Shown piece by piece: positions 36,281-47,622 of a DNA stretch of 64,000 nucleotides. Made by a program: the position numbers and the translations under genes. The notes below the pieces were generated by a model. It had not been told where the DNA came from. It saw only the letters and a program-made list of their open reading frames with translations, and ran no database searches. Location: assembly GCF_025024155.1 (NCBI RefSeq), contig NW_026251715.1, positions 124,001 through 188,000 of the forward strand. The letters run 5' to 3'. This DNA is from Gamsiella multidivaricata (Eukaryota > Mortierellomycota > Mortierellomycetes > Mortierellales > Mortierellaceae). Position 1 is the stretch's first letter. Every line of letters starts with the position of its first letter.

Positions 36281-39200
36281 TTAAGCATACACGCCCTCAG
36301 AGAAGGTGTTGGAGACCATCGCTTCCTGCCGTGAGAGTCGCACGAACTCCTGACGCTCATCCTCCGTCATGGCCTCCAGCAGCTCTCGCAGCTCAGCCTC
36401 CTCGTCAAAGTCTTTAAGTTCATCCATGGTGAGCTCTACAGTCGACTCCCCATCATCGCTTTCGACCTCGAGCACTTGTAGTTCTTCGCCCTCCGTATCA
36501 TCATCGTCCTCATCCTCATCTCGCTGCACCTCATACACGGACGAAACGTCAAAGACCTTCCTGGGGATGACTGCAGGGATCACAATCTTTGCAGGCTGTG
36601 GAGCGACCTCAACATTGGTTCGGTTAAGGATCTTGGAGTGGAGAGCATTCTGCGCGCGTTCCATGGCCTGCTCAAATTTAGAGGCTCTGCTCTTGACGTC
36701 TGGGATGGACCTTGTAATCAGCAACGGTTCTGGGGATGGGCGATAATTCTTCATGGCGGGCTCGGTTGACTCGACAACAACGACGGTTTCTGTAGAGGAC
36801 GCTGTCGATTCCTCACTCTTCCTCTCCTCCCGCTGTTCCTGACCCGGCGCGCTCGTAGGCACGCTGGGTACTGTGATAGGTGCCACAACCTCGTCCTTCG
36901 GCTGTGGTTGAGCAATCACGGCAGCAGCCTGTGACAAGAGTCCTCCATGTGTCGGCTCCGTAACTGGCTTCTCGGCTGGGTAGCATCGAAGATTGCTGTC
37001 GCCAATCATAGTCGCATTCTTGAGCAACAGGTCCATTGAGGTCATGTGCGGGATACTAAGGGGTCGTCTCTGTCGTGTGGTTGGTTCGGCTACCAGGCTG
37101 TACGCACTTCCGAAGGACGACGCAGTTGCTGAAGGTTCCGCTATGGTGTTTGTCGCCGTCGTTATAGTGGGAACCATTATGCCGGAATCGTGATTGGAGA
37201 TCTCCTGCTTGGAATCCTGGTCAGTCTCTGCCTTTGAGGGTGTGATCTTGACATCGACCGACTGAATGTCCTTCGTAACCTGGTTCAAGGCTGCAGCTGC
37301 AGCCTTCTCTCGGATCCGCTCGACGTCCTGCATTGTCAGACCAGCCAGGGCCATAAATTCTTCGAACTCTTGGTCGCTCAAGTAATCGAACGCCTCCAAG
37401 ATTTCGGCCTCCTCCATCGTGACATCGTCCTCCGCCTGAATCGCTGCGGCCGCTTCAGCTGCTGCCCTTTCGAGCGCCTCCTCCTGCGCTGCAGCCTCGG
37501 CCTTCGCCTGTGCGGCCAGTCGGGCCCGTTTCTCTCTCCGACGCTTCTTCTTCATATCGATTTCTCGCTGCTCCATCGCCTCCTCTGCCGAAAGCCCTTG
37601 TGTTTCGTATACCTTGAGCTCCTTACGCAGCTGGCGGGTTCTTTCTCGGCGTAGGCCATGTGTGGATACTGGGCTCGTTTTCAGTTGCGAGAACGTTGAT
37701 TGCGTATGAGTTCTGTACAGCTGTCTCTGCCCTGAGTGCATATCCCGGTTCCTATACATGATGCAAATCGGTACCGCCGCTCCAGTCCTTGGTCTCGACG
37801 GAACTGCACCAGACAATCCAGAGTCCGAAGAGGAAGTGAAGGAGGAAATGGAAGAGAACTGTCGAAGCATCCTGTTTTGCAGACGCAGTTGCATGATTCT
37901 CTTGGACGTGATCGTCCTGCGCTTCTTCTCGGTCCTGGCAATGGAAAGGAAGTTCTGGAGCTCGCGTCGCTGGATCGCATGTTGACTGATTCCAAAAATA
38001 TCGCCAGGGGAGACCGGGTATATGTTTTGCTCGATTGTTCCGAAACGTGCCGTCGATGACTTTGCGCGAACCAAATTGGGTCGCGTCGCTGGAGAATTGC
38101 GAAGAGGGTGGGACCTTGAGATCGTTCGTGAAGACGCAAGTGTGGATGTTGAAGAGTTGCTCAAGAGGGTCCTTGAGGACGATGACCTTGTCGCGTAATA
38201 TTCCAGTGTCGCCACAGATATACTCTTCCGCAGATCCGCCAGCACATGCTCGACATTCTCCTCTTCCTGCGTCTTCACTTCGACAATCTGGAGTTTCTGC
38301 ACGACAGCTGTATCGGCTCCATCGTCCAACTGCATATCCAGCACTGAGATGGCGTCATCAGCGACGACCCGCTCCTTCCTGTTTGCATATAGCGAGATCT
38401 CCTTCACATCTGCTGGCAGATGTGGGATGACCACTGGAGAATCCGGTGGCAGTCCCTTTGCGATCCTGGCCTCACGCTTCAGAATATTGTGTGCGCCCTC
38501 CAGTCCATGCTCTCGTTCCAGAGCCTCCAGACGCTGCTCTGCCAAGAGTTTGTCTCGCGTCACCAGTTTCTGCTCGAGCTCATCTGCAGACAGATCTCGT
38601 TCTTCTCGATAGGCGTAAATGATGTGATAAAATGCGCCTGTGAACTTTTTAACGGTCGTCGACAGCAGATAACGCGTGTCCCATGTGGGCATGAACTCAT
38701 CCAGACCAAAGCAGCATGACCCCGGATAGACTGAGAGTCTACTGCTGCTGAGATGGTTGTATAGCGAATTGTCTACCAGGTCACAGCAGAGGTCCAGAAT
38801 CTCCACAAAAAGGAACCGATTCAACTCTGGAAGCAGGCTCAGTAGCTCGAAAAAGAAGCGCCCTGTGTAATTTTTTTTTTGTTGTTGTGTTTGTAGTTGT
38901 AGTTGTTACGAATGTTAGTGAAAGGCATTATGAGCACAGCTCAGATCTGTCATCCATGTAAAGTAAAAAAATGAATAACTTGCCATTGGGATTCTGGAAC
39001 ATCTCTTGAACGTGTGGAGGGATGAGGGGTGGATATGTGCGTGAGAGCACAGTTGTTAAGAGGCCGGCGACGGTATCCACACGCATCATCTTGACCGAGA
39101 ACAGCTGGCTCTTCTTGGGATCCTTCAGTAGCTTCAGAGCCCCCTCAACGGAAGGGCTGTAGAATGCGTTCCGAAAGAGATGCTTGTGCTTCAGTCCTAA

Positions 39201-39992
39201 AAGTACGCCAAAGAACCAAAAAAAAAAAAAAAAAAAAAAAAAAATTGCTCAGTAGGGGCGAGAGCACAGATGGTGACGAGATCTGCAGCGGATTTGCTCA
39301 TTAGGGATAGGGGCTAGGATCCCGTCTTTTTATTCTCTTACCCCGCAGTTTGATCTCGTCAATGCAGCACATGATGATCTTATGGCTGTACTCGATCGGC
39401 ATCAGATCGATCTTCGTGATGTCGACTATGTCCGAAGGAATGTGCGTATCGCATAATAGAAGACTGTTAGTGGTTAAATGAAAAGGGTTGGAATGTGAAC
39501 CGTGCTAACAAAAAAAAACGTGGCTGTTTCGACTCTCCGGGAAAAATAAAGTTTTTAGGCAACCTTACCTGGCTTGAGAGTATTATGGACCGAGGAACCA
39601 CCCCTGGTTCGCTCGGTTGGAAACAATGGAAGGGCCTTTTTCTGATTGACTTTTTGCTGGTGCTTAATATTCTGGCGGATTGTATTCTTGCTGACAACCT
39701 GACGCTGGAGGTTGGAGCTTGCAGGATGGGTATAAATACTATTGGTGTTGACGGTGTAGTTGGCAGTCGAGCTGGACATGAATGAGGCCACAGAGGCGTG
39801 ATGAGCAATGCTGTGGGGGCGCTGTGTGGGATCATGCTTCAGCTGAGCAGGCTCGGATGTGTCGGTACTAAACAAAAGGGTAGAGTAGGGTTGGCTGTTG
39901 GATCGCGAGGTGTGATACGGGTACGATGCATGTTTCGCCTGCTTCGCTTCTGCCGCAAACGAGAGAGTGGAGCTTCTTTTTGTAAGAGACAT
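36281..39992 (-). CDS. Msb1/Mug8-type (DUF1708) polarity protein
   Basis: Member of the fungal Msb1/Mug8 family, cytosolic proteins that assist Cdc42/Rho signalling and cell-wall synthesis at growth sites. The ATG at 39992 begins MSLTKRSSTLSFAAEAK, a basic Ser-rich N-terminus. The DUF1708 core is spread over exons at about 39490-39340, 39195-38985 and 38860-36281. Its blocks include IDLMPIEYSHKIIMCCIDEI, GRFFFELLSLLPE and NRFLFVEILDLCCDLVDNS. The main exon continues through a coiled coil (ADELEQKLVTRDKLLAEQRL, about 38595), a Ser-rich region, a Lys/Arg/Ala-rich helix (37600-37430) and a Glu/Asp-rich C-terminus. The stop is at 36281. The first splice junction (donor near 39569 to acceptor near 39475) does not give a clean phase by eye, so the N-terminal exon is the least certain part. 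Confidence 0.75.
39218..39244. repeat. A27 homopolymer in an Msb1-like gene intron
   Basis: A run of 27 A (poly-T on the coding strand) lies within an intron of the Msb1-like gene. It is a likely length-variable tract and an assembly or sequencing risk. Confidence 0.8.
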
Positions 39993-42900
39993 GACTGAAC
40001 GAGGAATGGAGAAGGAAATACGAAGGAGAGACGGGGTTTATATAAGGATCGCAAGGAGGGGGCGAAGTCCAGTGTTGGAAGTATTTAGAACTGTCCTGTA
40101 GGAAGTGGCGGTTCCTGGGCCCTGGTTGTTGATAAGGGAGCTGAGGCAGGGGTAAGAGGGAAAGAAACAAGCTGGCTAGCGCGGCAAGCAAGCAGGAGGG
40201 AAAGCGAGAAAGAGAGGGAGGTTAATTGGACGGCCACTGTCAGATGTAGGCGATCAGTTGTGCATGCAGCTTGAGAGAGAAAGAAAAAAAGCGACGGAAA
40301 TTAAAAATGATGGGGATGGTTTGCATTAATGCGATGAGGCAGTGTGAGAAGAGGTGTGGGGGAGGAAATATAATACGGCCAGACCGTGTCAAGGAAGGGA
40401 AGAGAGGTGTGAAGAAAGGGAGACGAAAGAAAGAAAAGGATGTCTGAATCGTATCATATCATAACGTATCGTATCGGCCGTTTCTTTCTTATGCTTTGCG
40501 TGTCCGCATTAATGAACATCGTTTGGTCCGGACAAAGAAGATGCCGCTGCGCGTCAGGGGATGGTGGACGAAATGGATGTGGCATGCAGGTTCATCTCTT
40601 TCCTCGAGAAAAAAATGCCGAACCGTAAAAGGTATTCAGTTCAGGGCCAGCTGTTGTCCGTATATACAATATGAAGATACCTGCCACAACTACAAATACA
40701 CTTCCACCAACGATAACAAGCCAACAACTACACCATTATGACAGAACTTGCAAGCATAAAAACCTACTAGCATTCGCACTAGCTTGTGCCTGCATACATA
40801 TGCAGCGAAAACAAAGGTACTTTGACAGACCTGGGTACTGAGATGGCCAAAAGGTCCATAGAGATCACATCACTCTCACCGAGAAATGCAGCATAATGCC
40901 CGCCACTCCTTTCTTCCTACACCCTCGGTCCGCGGTCTTTCTCTCCTTGCTGAGCTGAAAACAGGATGGTGTCACAACATATTTGTTCCTCTCTAACACT
41001 CCATACCTTTCGCAATAAATGCAAGCTAGCATAGGATGAGAGGGCGCGATCGAAAGCCTGCAGAAGCAAGAAAATACAGTCTAGCTAGAGATACATTTCA
41101 GCTGCGGGTCCCCCTTCCAGAGAGGGCATAGCTGCATCTCTTTGGAGCAAAATTACGTTGCGCCTGAGTTGTTTGTTTGTGTTGTGGTTTGCTCCAGGTT
41201 GTTTTTGGGAACGCGGCTCACAATACTGCTCTATTTCTGGCTGTTGATCGCGGCACCAAAACCAGACAACAGTGGAATGAGAAAACATCAAGGCATGTCT
41301 TTTTAGTGTTAAAGGCGCGTATTACCTAACCAGATGGATTTTGGCACGAATTAGTCTTGGAACCGAGTGCGGCTGAGGCGCGGTGGGTTACACGCATAGA
41401 CATCTAGTCTACAAGTCCGGTATCCCGCCTCCTCTAATGCTATCTACATACCAGCTCGCTGGATGAGGTGCAGCAAACGCAGTCAGGTCATCGTGCTTTC
41501 CGGGAACACTCTTCCGTCTATCTCCCCCCTATCCGCAACGAACCCAAACTGTTTGGAATGGTCGTTCTGTGGCGTGTCCTGCGTTGCCGCATATGGGATG
41601 TATCCCCCATAATACGTCTGTGTCTTCATCGTGTTCAGTATGAAGTAAATAGTCGTAAGAGATTCCTGCCTCGCCTCTTGGTAAACAAAAGGGGACGGGA
41701 GGGAATCCGAGGTGCAGGTGTAGTCTACATCCGAGATGAAGGATTCGCCACCAGTTGCATTCGAAAGGAGATAGAGCGTGCAATGGTGAAAGAATCTGCC
41801 TTCCTGGGATCTTTTAGTTACCGGCCGCAATCCAATTGCGACGTGTGTGTGGTTTTGACATGTAGACCGACTTTTTATCTTCCCTGCGATCCATCCTTTT
41901 TTTATCTTTTAGGAACTGTTGGGCATGGCCTAAAAATGATGCGCCACATTCCTTGGGCGGTTTTCTACTCTGGAATGTGCTTGGTCACTTTGAGGTGACG
42001 ATAAAGTTGGCCAGAGATAGGGTTAGTAAACCCCTCCCCCCTCCTCACGGGCATGAGCCATACACATGCGATTCCCGTCCTTCCTTTTATCAGCCACGAC
42101 CCAATTACTTTGCGCAGGGACATGGGACAAGATTTATTGCATGTGCCACAAGCATTTGTGGAAATGGATATAATCGGTGCGGTGCAAATCCCTTCGACCT
42201 GACCAGCTGCGCTTTGGTACCACAGACCCCGATATCGGGAACGATCATTAAAGGCAGAAGGGCTCGCAGATCACAGTCGCTCTCTGTACGATTTGCCATT
42301 TGTAAGCCGAGGCGGAGATAGGCATCCCTTTAACAGCACAATCTTGCGACCTCCCTGGCGACGACAATCAAATTGCCGGCCTGGATGCAGACACACTCCA
42401 GCACATGATTAATTAATTAAATGAATGTTCACCCACATGGCCCAGGGAGCTTCACATGAAATGACAGGTTTGGGAGCACAGGTGACAATTGTCATCATCA
42501 CCGTCCCCGATCATATGGATGAGAGCGGACTAGGTAGTCTATTGTATAGTAGTATTGGTCTTCTTCGAGATTAGAGACGTGATAGGTTTCTACACATGCA
42601 TTGGTTCTAACTATACAAAACGCGATGCGTGTCTCCAGTTGTTGTAAGATCCCGGGATCCCCTTGAATTATTTTTTTCCGTCAATCCAACAAAGCCAAGC
42701 ATTGCATCTTGAGATTCAAAGTGGCGACAATAATACGATTGCACGGCCCATCATCCGCTGTGTCGACCTCCATGTGTTTCAAATCTATCGAGGCAGTGGT
42801 TGGAATAGGAACACGTTGTTAGAAAAGGTCTATGTCTGCCTCATTCTCCCGCCGGATTAGTACTTACCATTGCTGATGTGGTGCAATGGTCTGCTCATCA

Positions 42901-44214
42901 GTTGGGCAGTCGCTCGAATCAGGGTAGTTAAGAAGTAGGATGGGTGCTGCAAGGGTCACTTGTAAAGGGTGCGGGAAGGAGGGGGAGAGGGCATTGCGGG
43001 AAGGATACGACAGAAAATGCGAAAAATCTCCCGTTGGTAACTTGGTACAGCATTTTGCATATTGGACCACTCTTGTCTGTCTCCCAAGGACATGCAGGGG
43101 AGCTTACAAGTAGACATATACTTGTAACATTGGTGTTTTCTAAGCTCGTTTATCTACCATTTGTAAAGGCAGCCCAGTCGAACATCTGCTCGGGGATGCT
43201 TGCAAGTGGCAGGAATTGCATATGCACTAAACACAGCAAAGAATGGGCTAAGGAAACAGACGCTAGAGGGGGCGTTAATGATGAAGAATGATACAAGCGC
43301 AGCCATGAATGGGGGACATGGACCACATTATTTCCAGAAACTCTTTGCCTTACTGCCCAAGTAAGTGCCCATGGCGTCCATGCGTTGTGTCATGGTTTGC
43401 CGCGGACAATTGTTTTTGTTTCTTGTCGATAAAGTCTCGCTTTTAGAAAGACAGATGCTCTGCCTTAAAGACGTTTTTTTATACCCCCAGCATGAGCATG
43501 CAGCACAAAAAAAAAAATAATTATACGCCATGCATGTTCCAGCAAGCATTGGTCCTGTTGTGGCACATACGCACATAAGGCGCGCATCAACAGTGCCATC
43601 GTGTCCATATCCGCTAAAATTTGTACGGTACTTTTTCGTTGGGGAGAGTAAAGGAAAAAAATAAAAGAAAAGGGAATGGATGGCAAGAAAGTGGAGGCGA
43701 TAGAATCAGTCGACAGAAAACCATTAACTGGCATAGTTCTTCCAGGTCAGTTCATTCGACGGTAGTGTATGAGAATAGACCATGCACATGTGTTGTATCA
43801 AAGCGAATGTATATGGGCATGTCTCTCTGGAGAAGAGAGTTCAATTACTGCTGTAAAGTGCTCATGATGGCTCCTTTTCTACTGAGCTATTGAATCGATT
43901 AGAGTAGAGGATGACTGATGGTTATCATGCGTCGGCATATGGAATACGGATTGACAAGCGGAATAACACAATCCAAACCCAACCTGCCCGTGCTTAAGAA
44001 ACAGAACTTTAATCTTTTGCCAGCCTGTTAGCCTGCCCGCCCATCGTGTGCCACGCGAGAGAAGAGAGAGCAAGAGAGAGTGTGGACCAAAGAGACAACA
44101 AACAGACACACGGGAAAGGTGGGTGGAATTGTATTGTCTCCGCCGGTCTGTTCGCTTTCGATCGTTGGGGCAAGCAGCAGGATGTAACAAACAAAATAAA
44201 CAGCAATCAATGAA

Positions 44215-44301
44215 CGAGCAGGGAGCAGGGAGCAGGGAGCAGCGTATCTCAAAAGCATAAGCAAAGGCACAAGGGCAGGCACAAGGGCAAACACAAGGGC
44301 C
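44215..44301. repeat. Adjacent short tandem repeats
   Basis: About four copies of a GAGCAGG-type 7-mer (44215-44242) are followed by three copies of a GGCACAAGGGCA-type 12-14-mer (44266-44301), about 550-640 bp upstream of the PAS-like gene start. Function unknown. Confidence 0.75.
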
Positions 44302-44389
44302 ATGGTATGTCCATGGCATCATCGAATCGTATCGAGTCGTATCATGTCGTGCTTGTGTCCTACCGCGGGACCATATGCCTTTGCATCCC

Positions 44390-44850
44390 ACCTGTCTCTT
44401 TCCTTCCCACCCTGACTTTCTCGGTTTCCTTTTCTTTTCGCTTCTCTTTTAGAGGCTGCTGTGCAGATCCCTCTTTTCTCTCTCTTCTCTTTTTTTATCG
44501 CACACATCTCCCCCCTTCTCTCTCTCTTTCTCCTCTTTCTTTCACAATCTTCACACTCTCGCGTCTCTATCTCGCTCTCCTTATTCGCCCTGTCTCAACA
44601 CAATACTCTCCAGCATACCGGGTCAATTAGCCTTTTTCACACCGCAGCATTTCCTTTTCTCTTCTTTTTCAGGCACTACCTCCACCTATTTTTTGCACTC
44701 TTCACTCTCTTTCCATTGCATTTTTGTTCTCGATCTCATTCTTATTCTCATTCTTATTCTCATTCTTATTCTCATCCTCATTCACTTTGTTCTCATTCCA
44801 CTCAAACACCTCCTCGTTTCTTACTCACTTAATATATACAGTTTGGCAGC
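44390..44850 (+). promoter_or_regulatory. Long pyrimidine-rich promoter/leader of the PAS-like gene
   Basis: About 460 bp upstream of the ATG at 44851 is strongly C/T-biased on the coding strand. It includes a 12-bp tandem repeat (ATTCTCATTCTT type) at about 44738-44785. CT-rich stretches on the coding strand are common near transcription starts of highly expressed fungal genes. The exact start site cannot be read from sequence. Confidence 0.5.
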
Positions 44851-47217
44851 ATGGACAACCACTCCCTCGAGAACTGCCCACTCCGCTCCTTTGGATGCAT
44901 CACCACCACAGCTACAGCGCCCTTCCGCATTATCGATCTCGACGTCGAGGCATTAGACCTCTTCCTCACCGGCTACAGATACGACCATTACAGATACGGT
45001 AGCAACAGCAGCAGCCGCAGCAGTAGCAGCCAATATCCTCACTCTCCAATGATGGACTCGTCCTGCAGCAGCCCTATCGACCCACATTTTGATTTCCCCG
45101 AGGAGCGAGCTCACGCCAGAGCCAAAGTCCACCACTTCCTGACGGGACTTCCCATGGCAGACATCTTTTTGACCGATAGCCAGTCCTGCCTGGACATCTC
45201 ATTATCATCTTTTTCGTCTTCGTGCTCACCCTCAGTACTAGAGGGATGCAATCTGAAGCCCTTTATCATCTCCGAGGATGCTATGCTTTCAAGCACCCAT
45301 GACCACCACTGTCCCACTGTGAAACCTGCCGCCCCACGACGCGTCCACGCCTGCATTCACCACTCCTCACGAAGACTGAGCGGCGACCACACAAATAGCA
45401 CCAGCGCCTCCGGCGGCTACAGATTCTACCTTATCAAGGATGTCACAGAGATGCACGGACTAGCCGTCGCCGCCAGGAACGCCATCAAGACCAGCGTACG
45501 ACGACAAAAGCAACTTCAGCAGCTTTCCCTCGCACGATGCAATACTCAGTCTCGACGAACACAGGGTGGCACAGTAGTGCAATCAGAGGAGACGGCAAAG
45601 GCCAAGGATGTGCCCGCCACACTTTCTATTAGAGACTCTAGCCTCGCTGCTGGCTCGGTGACCGCTGCGTCTAACCCATTCTCGGATCCTGGTCTGCTCA
45701 TCCTGCAAGTGACACGTTTCGGAACCGTTGACCATGCCTTTGCGATTCCACAGCTCGAGCAAGAAAACTACAAGAGGTCCTTTGCATCCCGACCAGACCA
45801 CCCTCTATTCCTGGCACATGACAGAACCGCCATCGAGTCGATGGGCAGTTGCTCATTAATGGCTTATGTGCACCCCCAGGACCTGCCTTCGCTCTGCAAA
45901 GGGCTCGATCAAATTTGCAAGGCGCTCTACACTGTTTTCCGTGCCCGCTGGCGAATCGATGCTATGCATGCGCTGTACTATGAAAGTGACGATGAAGACG
46001 CCATGGAGATGGACAGCCCGGCAGAGACGATAGTGGGTTGCCTATCCAATATCATCGAGTTCCAAGGAGAGCTGTTTGAAGAGTGGGTCGATCCTTCCGC
46101 AGCAGTATTCCAAACTGCGCCGCCCCAGGACTTTGCGTGGACCGAGGTAACGGGTATGCTTTCGAATGGAAACCCACTTCTCGTGGTCCGGCCCTTGACC
46201 GCGCTCGAGATTGAGGAGCTTGAACCATCCTCTGCGGCGTCCGCGATGTCCAAGGGTCTCCAGCAGCCTCATGCACTGTTTGTTGATGCGCATAGCGACG
46301 ACGATGAAGGATACCTCGAGATGGAGATGCAGCTGGATGTTGAACTGGACCAGACTATCCTGACCGGCGGTGAAGTCGTGGTCCTCGACAAGAAGGCTCA
46401 GAAGGATGAGATCCGCAAGCGAATGGACATTGGCGAAGGTCTCATACTTAGTCAGACCAGCATGCAGGGACTCTCCGACCTCCGCTCTGTTTCTGTGGCC
46501 GCCTTGTCGGTCGCTGCTATCTCCCAGACCCAGCGCCGTCGTCCGCTCCATAACCGTCATCGACCTCTGTACTTCAATTTCCGTCCAATCATCAACGTTG
46601 GTCCATGGCCTTCGCTTACATCCGCCGCATTCGAAGCTTGGAAGCAATGGGTCCAGACCATTCACATGACAAAGGAGCATTTCCAAGCTTGGTGTGAATA
46701 TCTCCTGGACGCGTTCCTGAACCAGACGATCAAGACTGTGTCATTTGGAATGGCATTGTTGGGTTTCGAGACCTTGCCGTTCGCTCCTTCCGCATACCCA
46801 TACAAGTGCGCTGAGTCTTCGAAGGATCAGAAGGATATCACGATCCAGAACAAGGGCCATGGTATCTTGCAGATGTGCGCACTCCAGGTCTCGCAGCAGG
46901 CTACTCGACCTGCCGGTGACATCTCCAAGATGTCAGGACTCAACCGAGCAGGGAAGGTCTTGGAGGCAAACTGCCCAAAGCTGGAGGGAGTTGTTCGTCG
47001 CATTGGAACCAGCTGGATTGGACAGCAGATCATCGTGACAGGTCGGTTGGACGAGAGGCTGGATGTGGTTGCGGACCATGTGGTGGACTGGTGGGAGAGC
47101 GAGGACCGCGTGGCGACGTTGACGACGACTGTACCGATCTTATCGTCGACCGTTCCGATCTTGAACACAATCACAGCATACACTCCCTCGTTCCTGACCA
47201 ATCGACTCCGGAGATAG
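44851..47217 (+). CDS. Large single-exon protein with a PAS-like segment
   Basis: One uninterrupted frame of 788 residues from the ATG at 44851, in a window where almost every other gene is split. Residues about 45-80 are low-complexity Ser/Arg. A PAS-type fold is suggested by TRFGTVDHAFAIPQLEQENY, by GSCSLMAYVHPQDLPSLCKGL (about residues 331-351) and by the following VFRARWRIDAM, which reads like the C-terminal half of a PAS core. The C-terminal third (about 580-780) has a Trp-rich helical block (WPSLTSAAFEAWKQWVQTIH) and a Thr/Val-rich end. No kinase, HLH, zinc-finger or transmembrane region was seen, so the output role is unknown. The PAS call is by eye only; the fold could be something else. 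A sensor or scaffold role would fit. Confidence 0.65.
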   Translation: MDNHSLENCPLRSFGCITTTATAPFRIIDLDVEALDLFLTGYRYDHYRYGSNSSSRSSSSQYPHSPMMDSSCSSPIDPHFDFPEERAHARAKVHHFLTGLPMADIFLTDSQSCLDISLSSFSSSCSPSVLEGCNLKPFIISEDAMLSSTHDHHCPTVKPAAPRRVHACIHHSSRRLSGDHTNSTSASGGYRFYLIKDVTEMHGLAVAARNAIKTSVRRQKQLQQLSLARCNTQSRRTQGGTVVQSEETAKAKDVPATLSIRDSSLAAGSVTAASNPFSDPGLLILQVTRFGTVDHAFAIPQLEQENYKRSFASRPDHPLFLAHDRTAIESMGSCSLMAYVHPQDLPSLCKGLDQICKALYTVFRARWRIDAMHALYYESDDEDAMEMDSPAETIVGCLSNIIEFQGELFEEWVDPSAAVFQTAPPQDFAWTEVTGMLSNGNPLLVVRPLTALEIEELEPSSAASAMSKGLQQPHALFVDAHSDDDEGYLEMEMQLDVELDQTILTGGEVVVLDKKAQKDEIRKRMDIGEGLILSQTSMQGLSDLRSVSVAALSVAAISQTQRRRPLHNRHRPLYFNFRPIINVGPWPSLTSAAFEAWKQWVQTIHMTKEHFQAWCEYLLDAFLNQTIKTVSFGMALLGFETLPFAPSAYPYKCAESSKDQKDITIQNKGHGILQMCALQVSQQATRPAGDISKMSGLNRAGKVLEANCPKLEGVVRRIGTSWIGQQIIVTGRLDERLDVVADHVVDWWESEDRVATLTTTVPILSSTVPILNTITAYTPSFLTNRLRR

Positions 47218-47622
47218 AAGGACGTGTATTCAATAGAACGACCATGATACCCGTAGATCGTATAGAAACTGCTTATAAACTGGTTATCTGTCTACAAATT
47301 TTCCATTCAAATGCTGTCTGTGAAAGTGCCCTGGTGGAAGGAACATGGTTTGCGCAGTGGCTCTGCTGAAGAACCATACCCCAACACAATGGTGCCATCG
47401 TGGGACTGTAGATTGCGCCCAATCGTTAGACTGCAGTCATCAGCACCTCTTTCTTTTCTTTTTCTTCATCCATACCGCCACCTTTCCTCCCTCCATACCT
47501 AATTTTTTTCCCACTCGACGCCTCAACAGGAGTCCGGCTAATTGTCTTGACAGGAACGAATATTAAGCGAGTTTAACATACAACGGACAAATACCAGCAA
47601 CAGCATCTTTTTCATCATCATA
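47218..47622. other. Intergenic spacer
   Basis: 405 bp between the stop of the PAS-like gene and the start of the SelW-like gene, both on the plus strand. It is T/C-rich around 47450-47515. It should hold the 3' UTR of one gene and the promoter of the next. No gene seen. Confidence 0.6.

Larger units (their letters stand above)
39993..44850. other. 4.9-kb gene-free stretch between two divergent genes
   Basis: No convincing gene is visible. The longest open frames (41468-41998 plus, 43879-44391 minus) overlap each other's antisense and have no domain or intron logic. The region lies between divergent starts and is unusually long for this compact window. It may hold extended promoters, an unannotated non-coding RNA or a gene too divergent to see. 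Local structure includes CGTATC-type degenerate repeats near 40449-40480 and again near 44320-44350. A 7-bp tandem repeat lies at 44215-44242, a 12-14-bp tandem repeat at 44266-44301, and a pyrimidine-rich leader at 44390-44850. No tRNA or rRNA was recognised. Confidence 0.55.

Noticed and set aside
41468..41998. 176-residue plus-strand open frame
   Set aside because: No domain, biased composition, overlapped by antisense frames of similar length, and no supporting intron structure.
43879..44391. 170-residue minus-strand open frame
   Set aside because: Cys/Leu/Ser-rich low-complexity text, lies over tandem repeats; no family resemblance.
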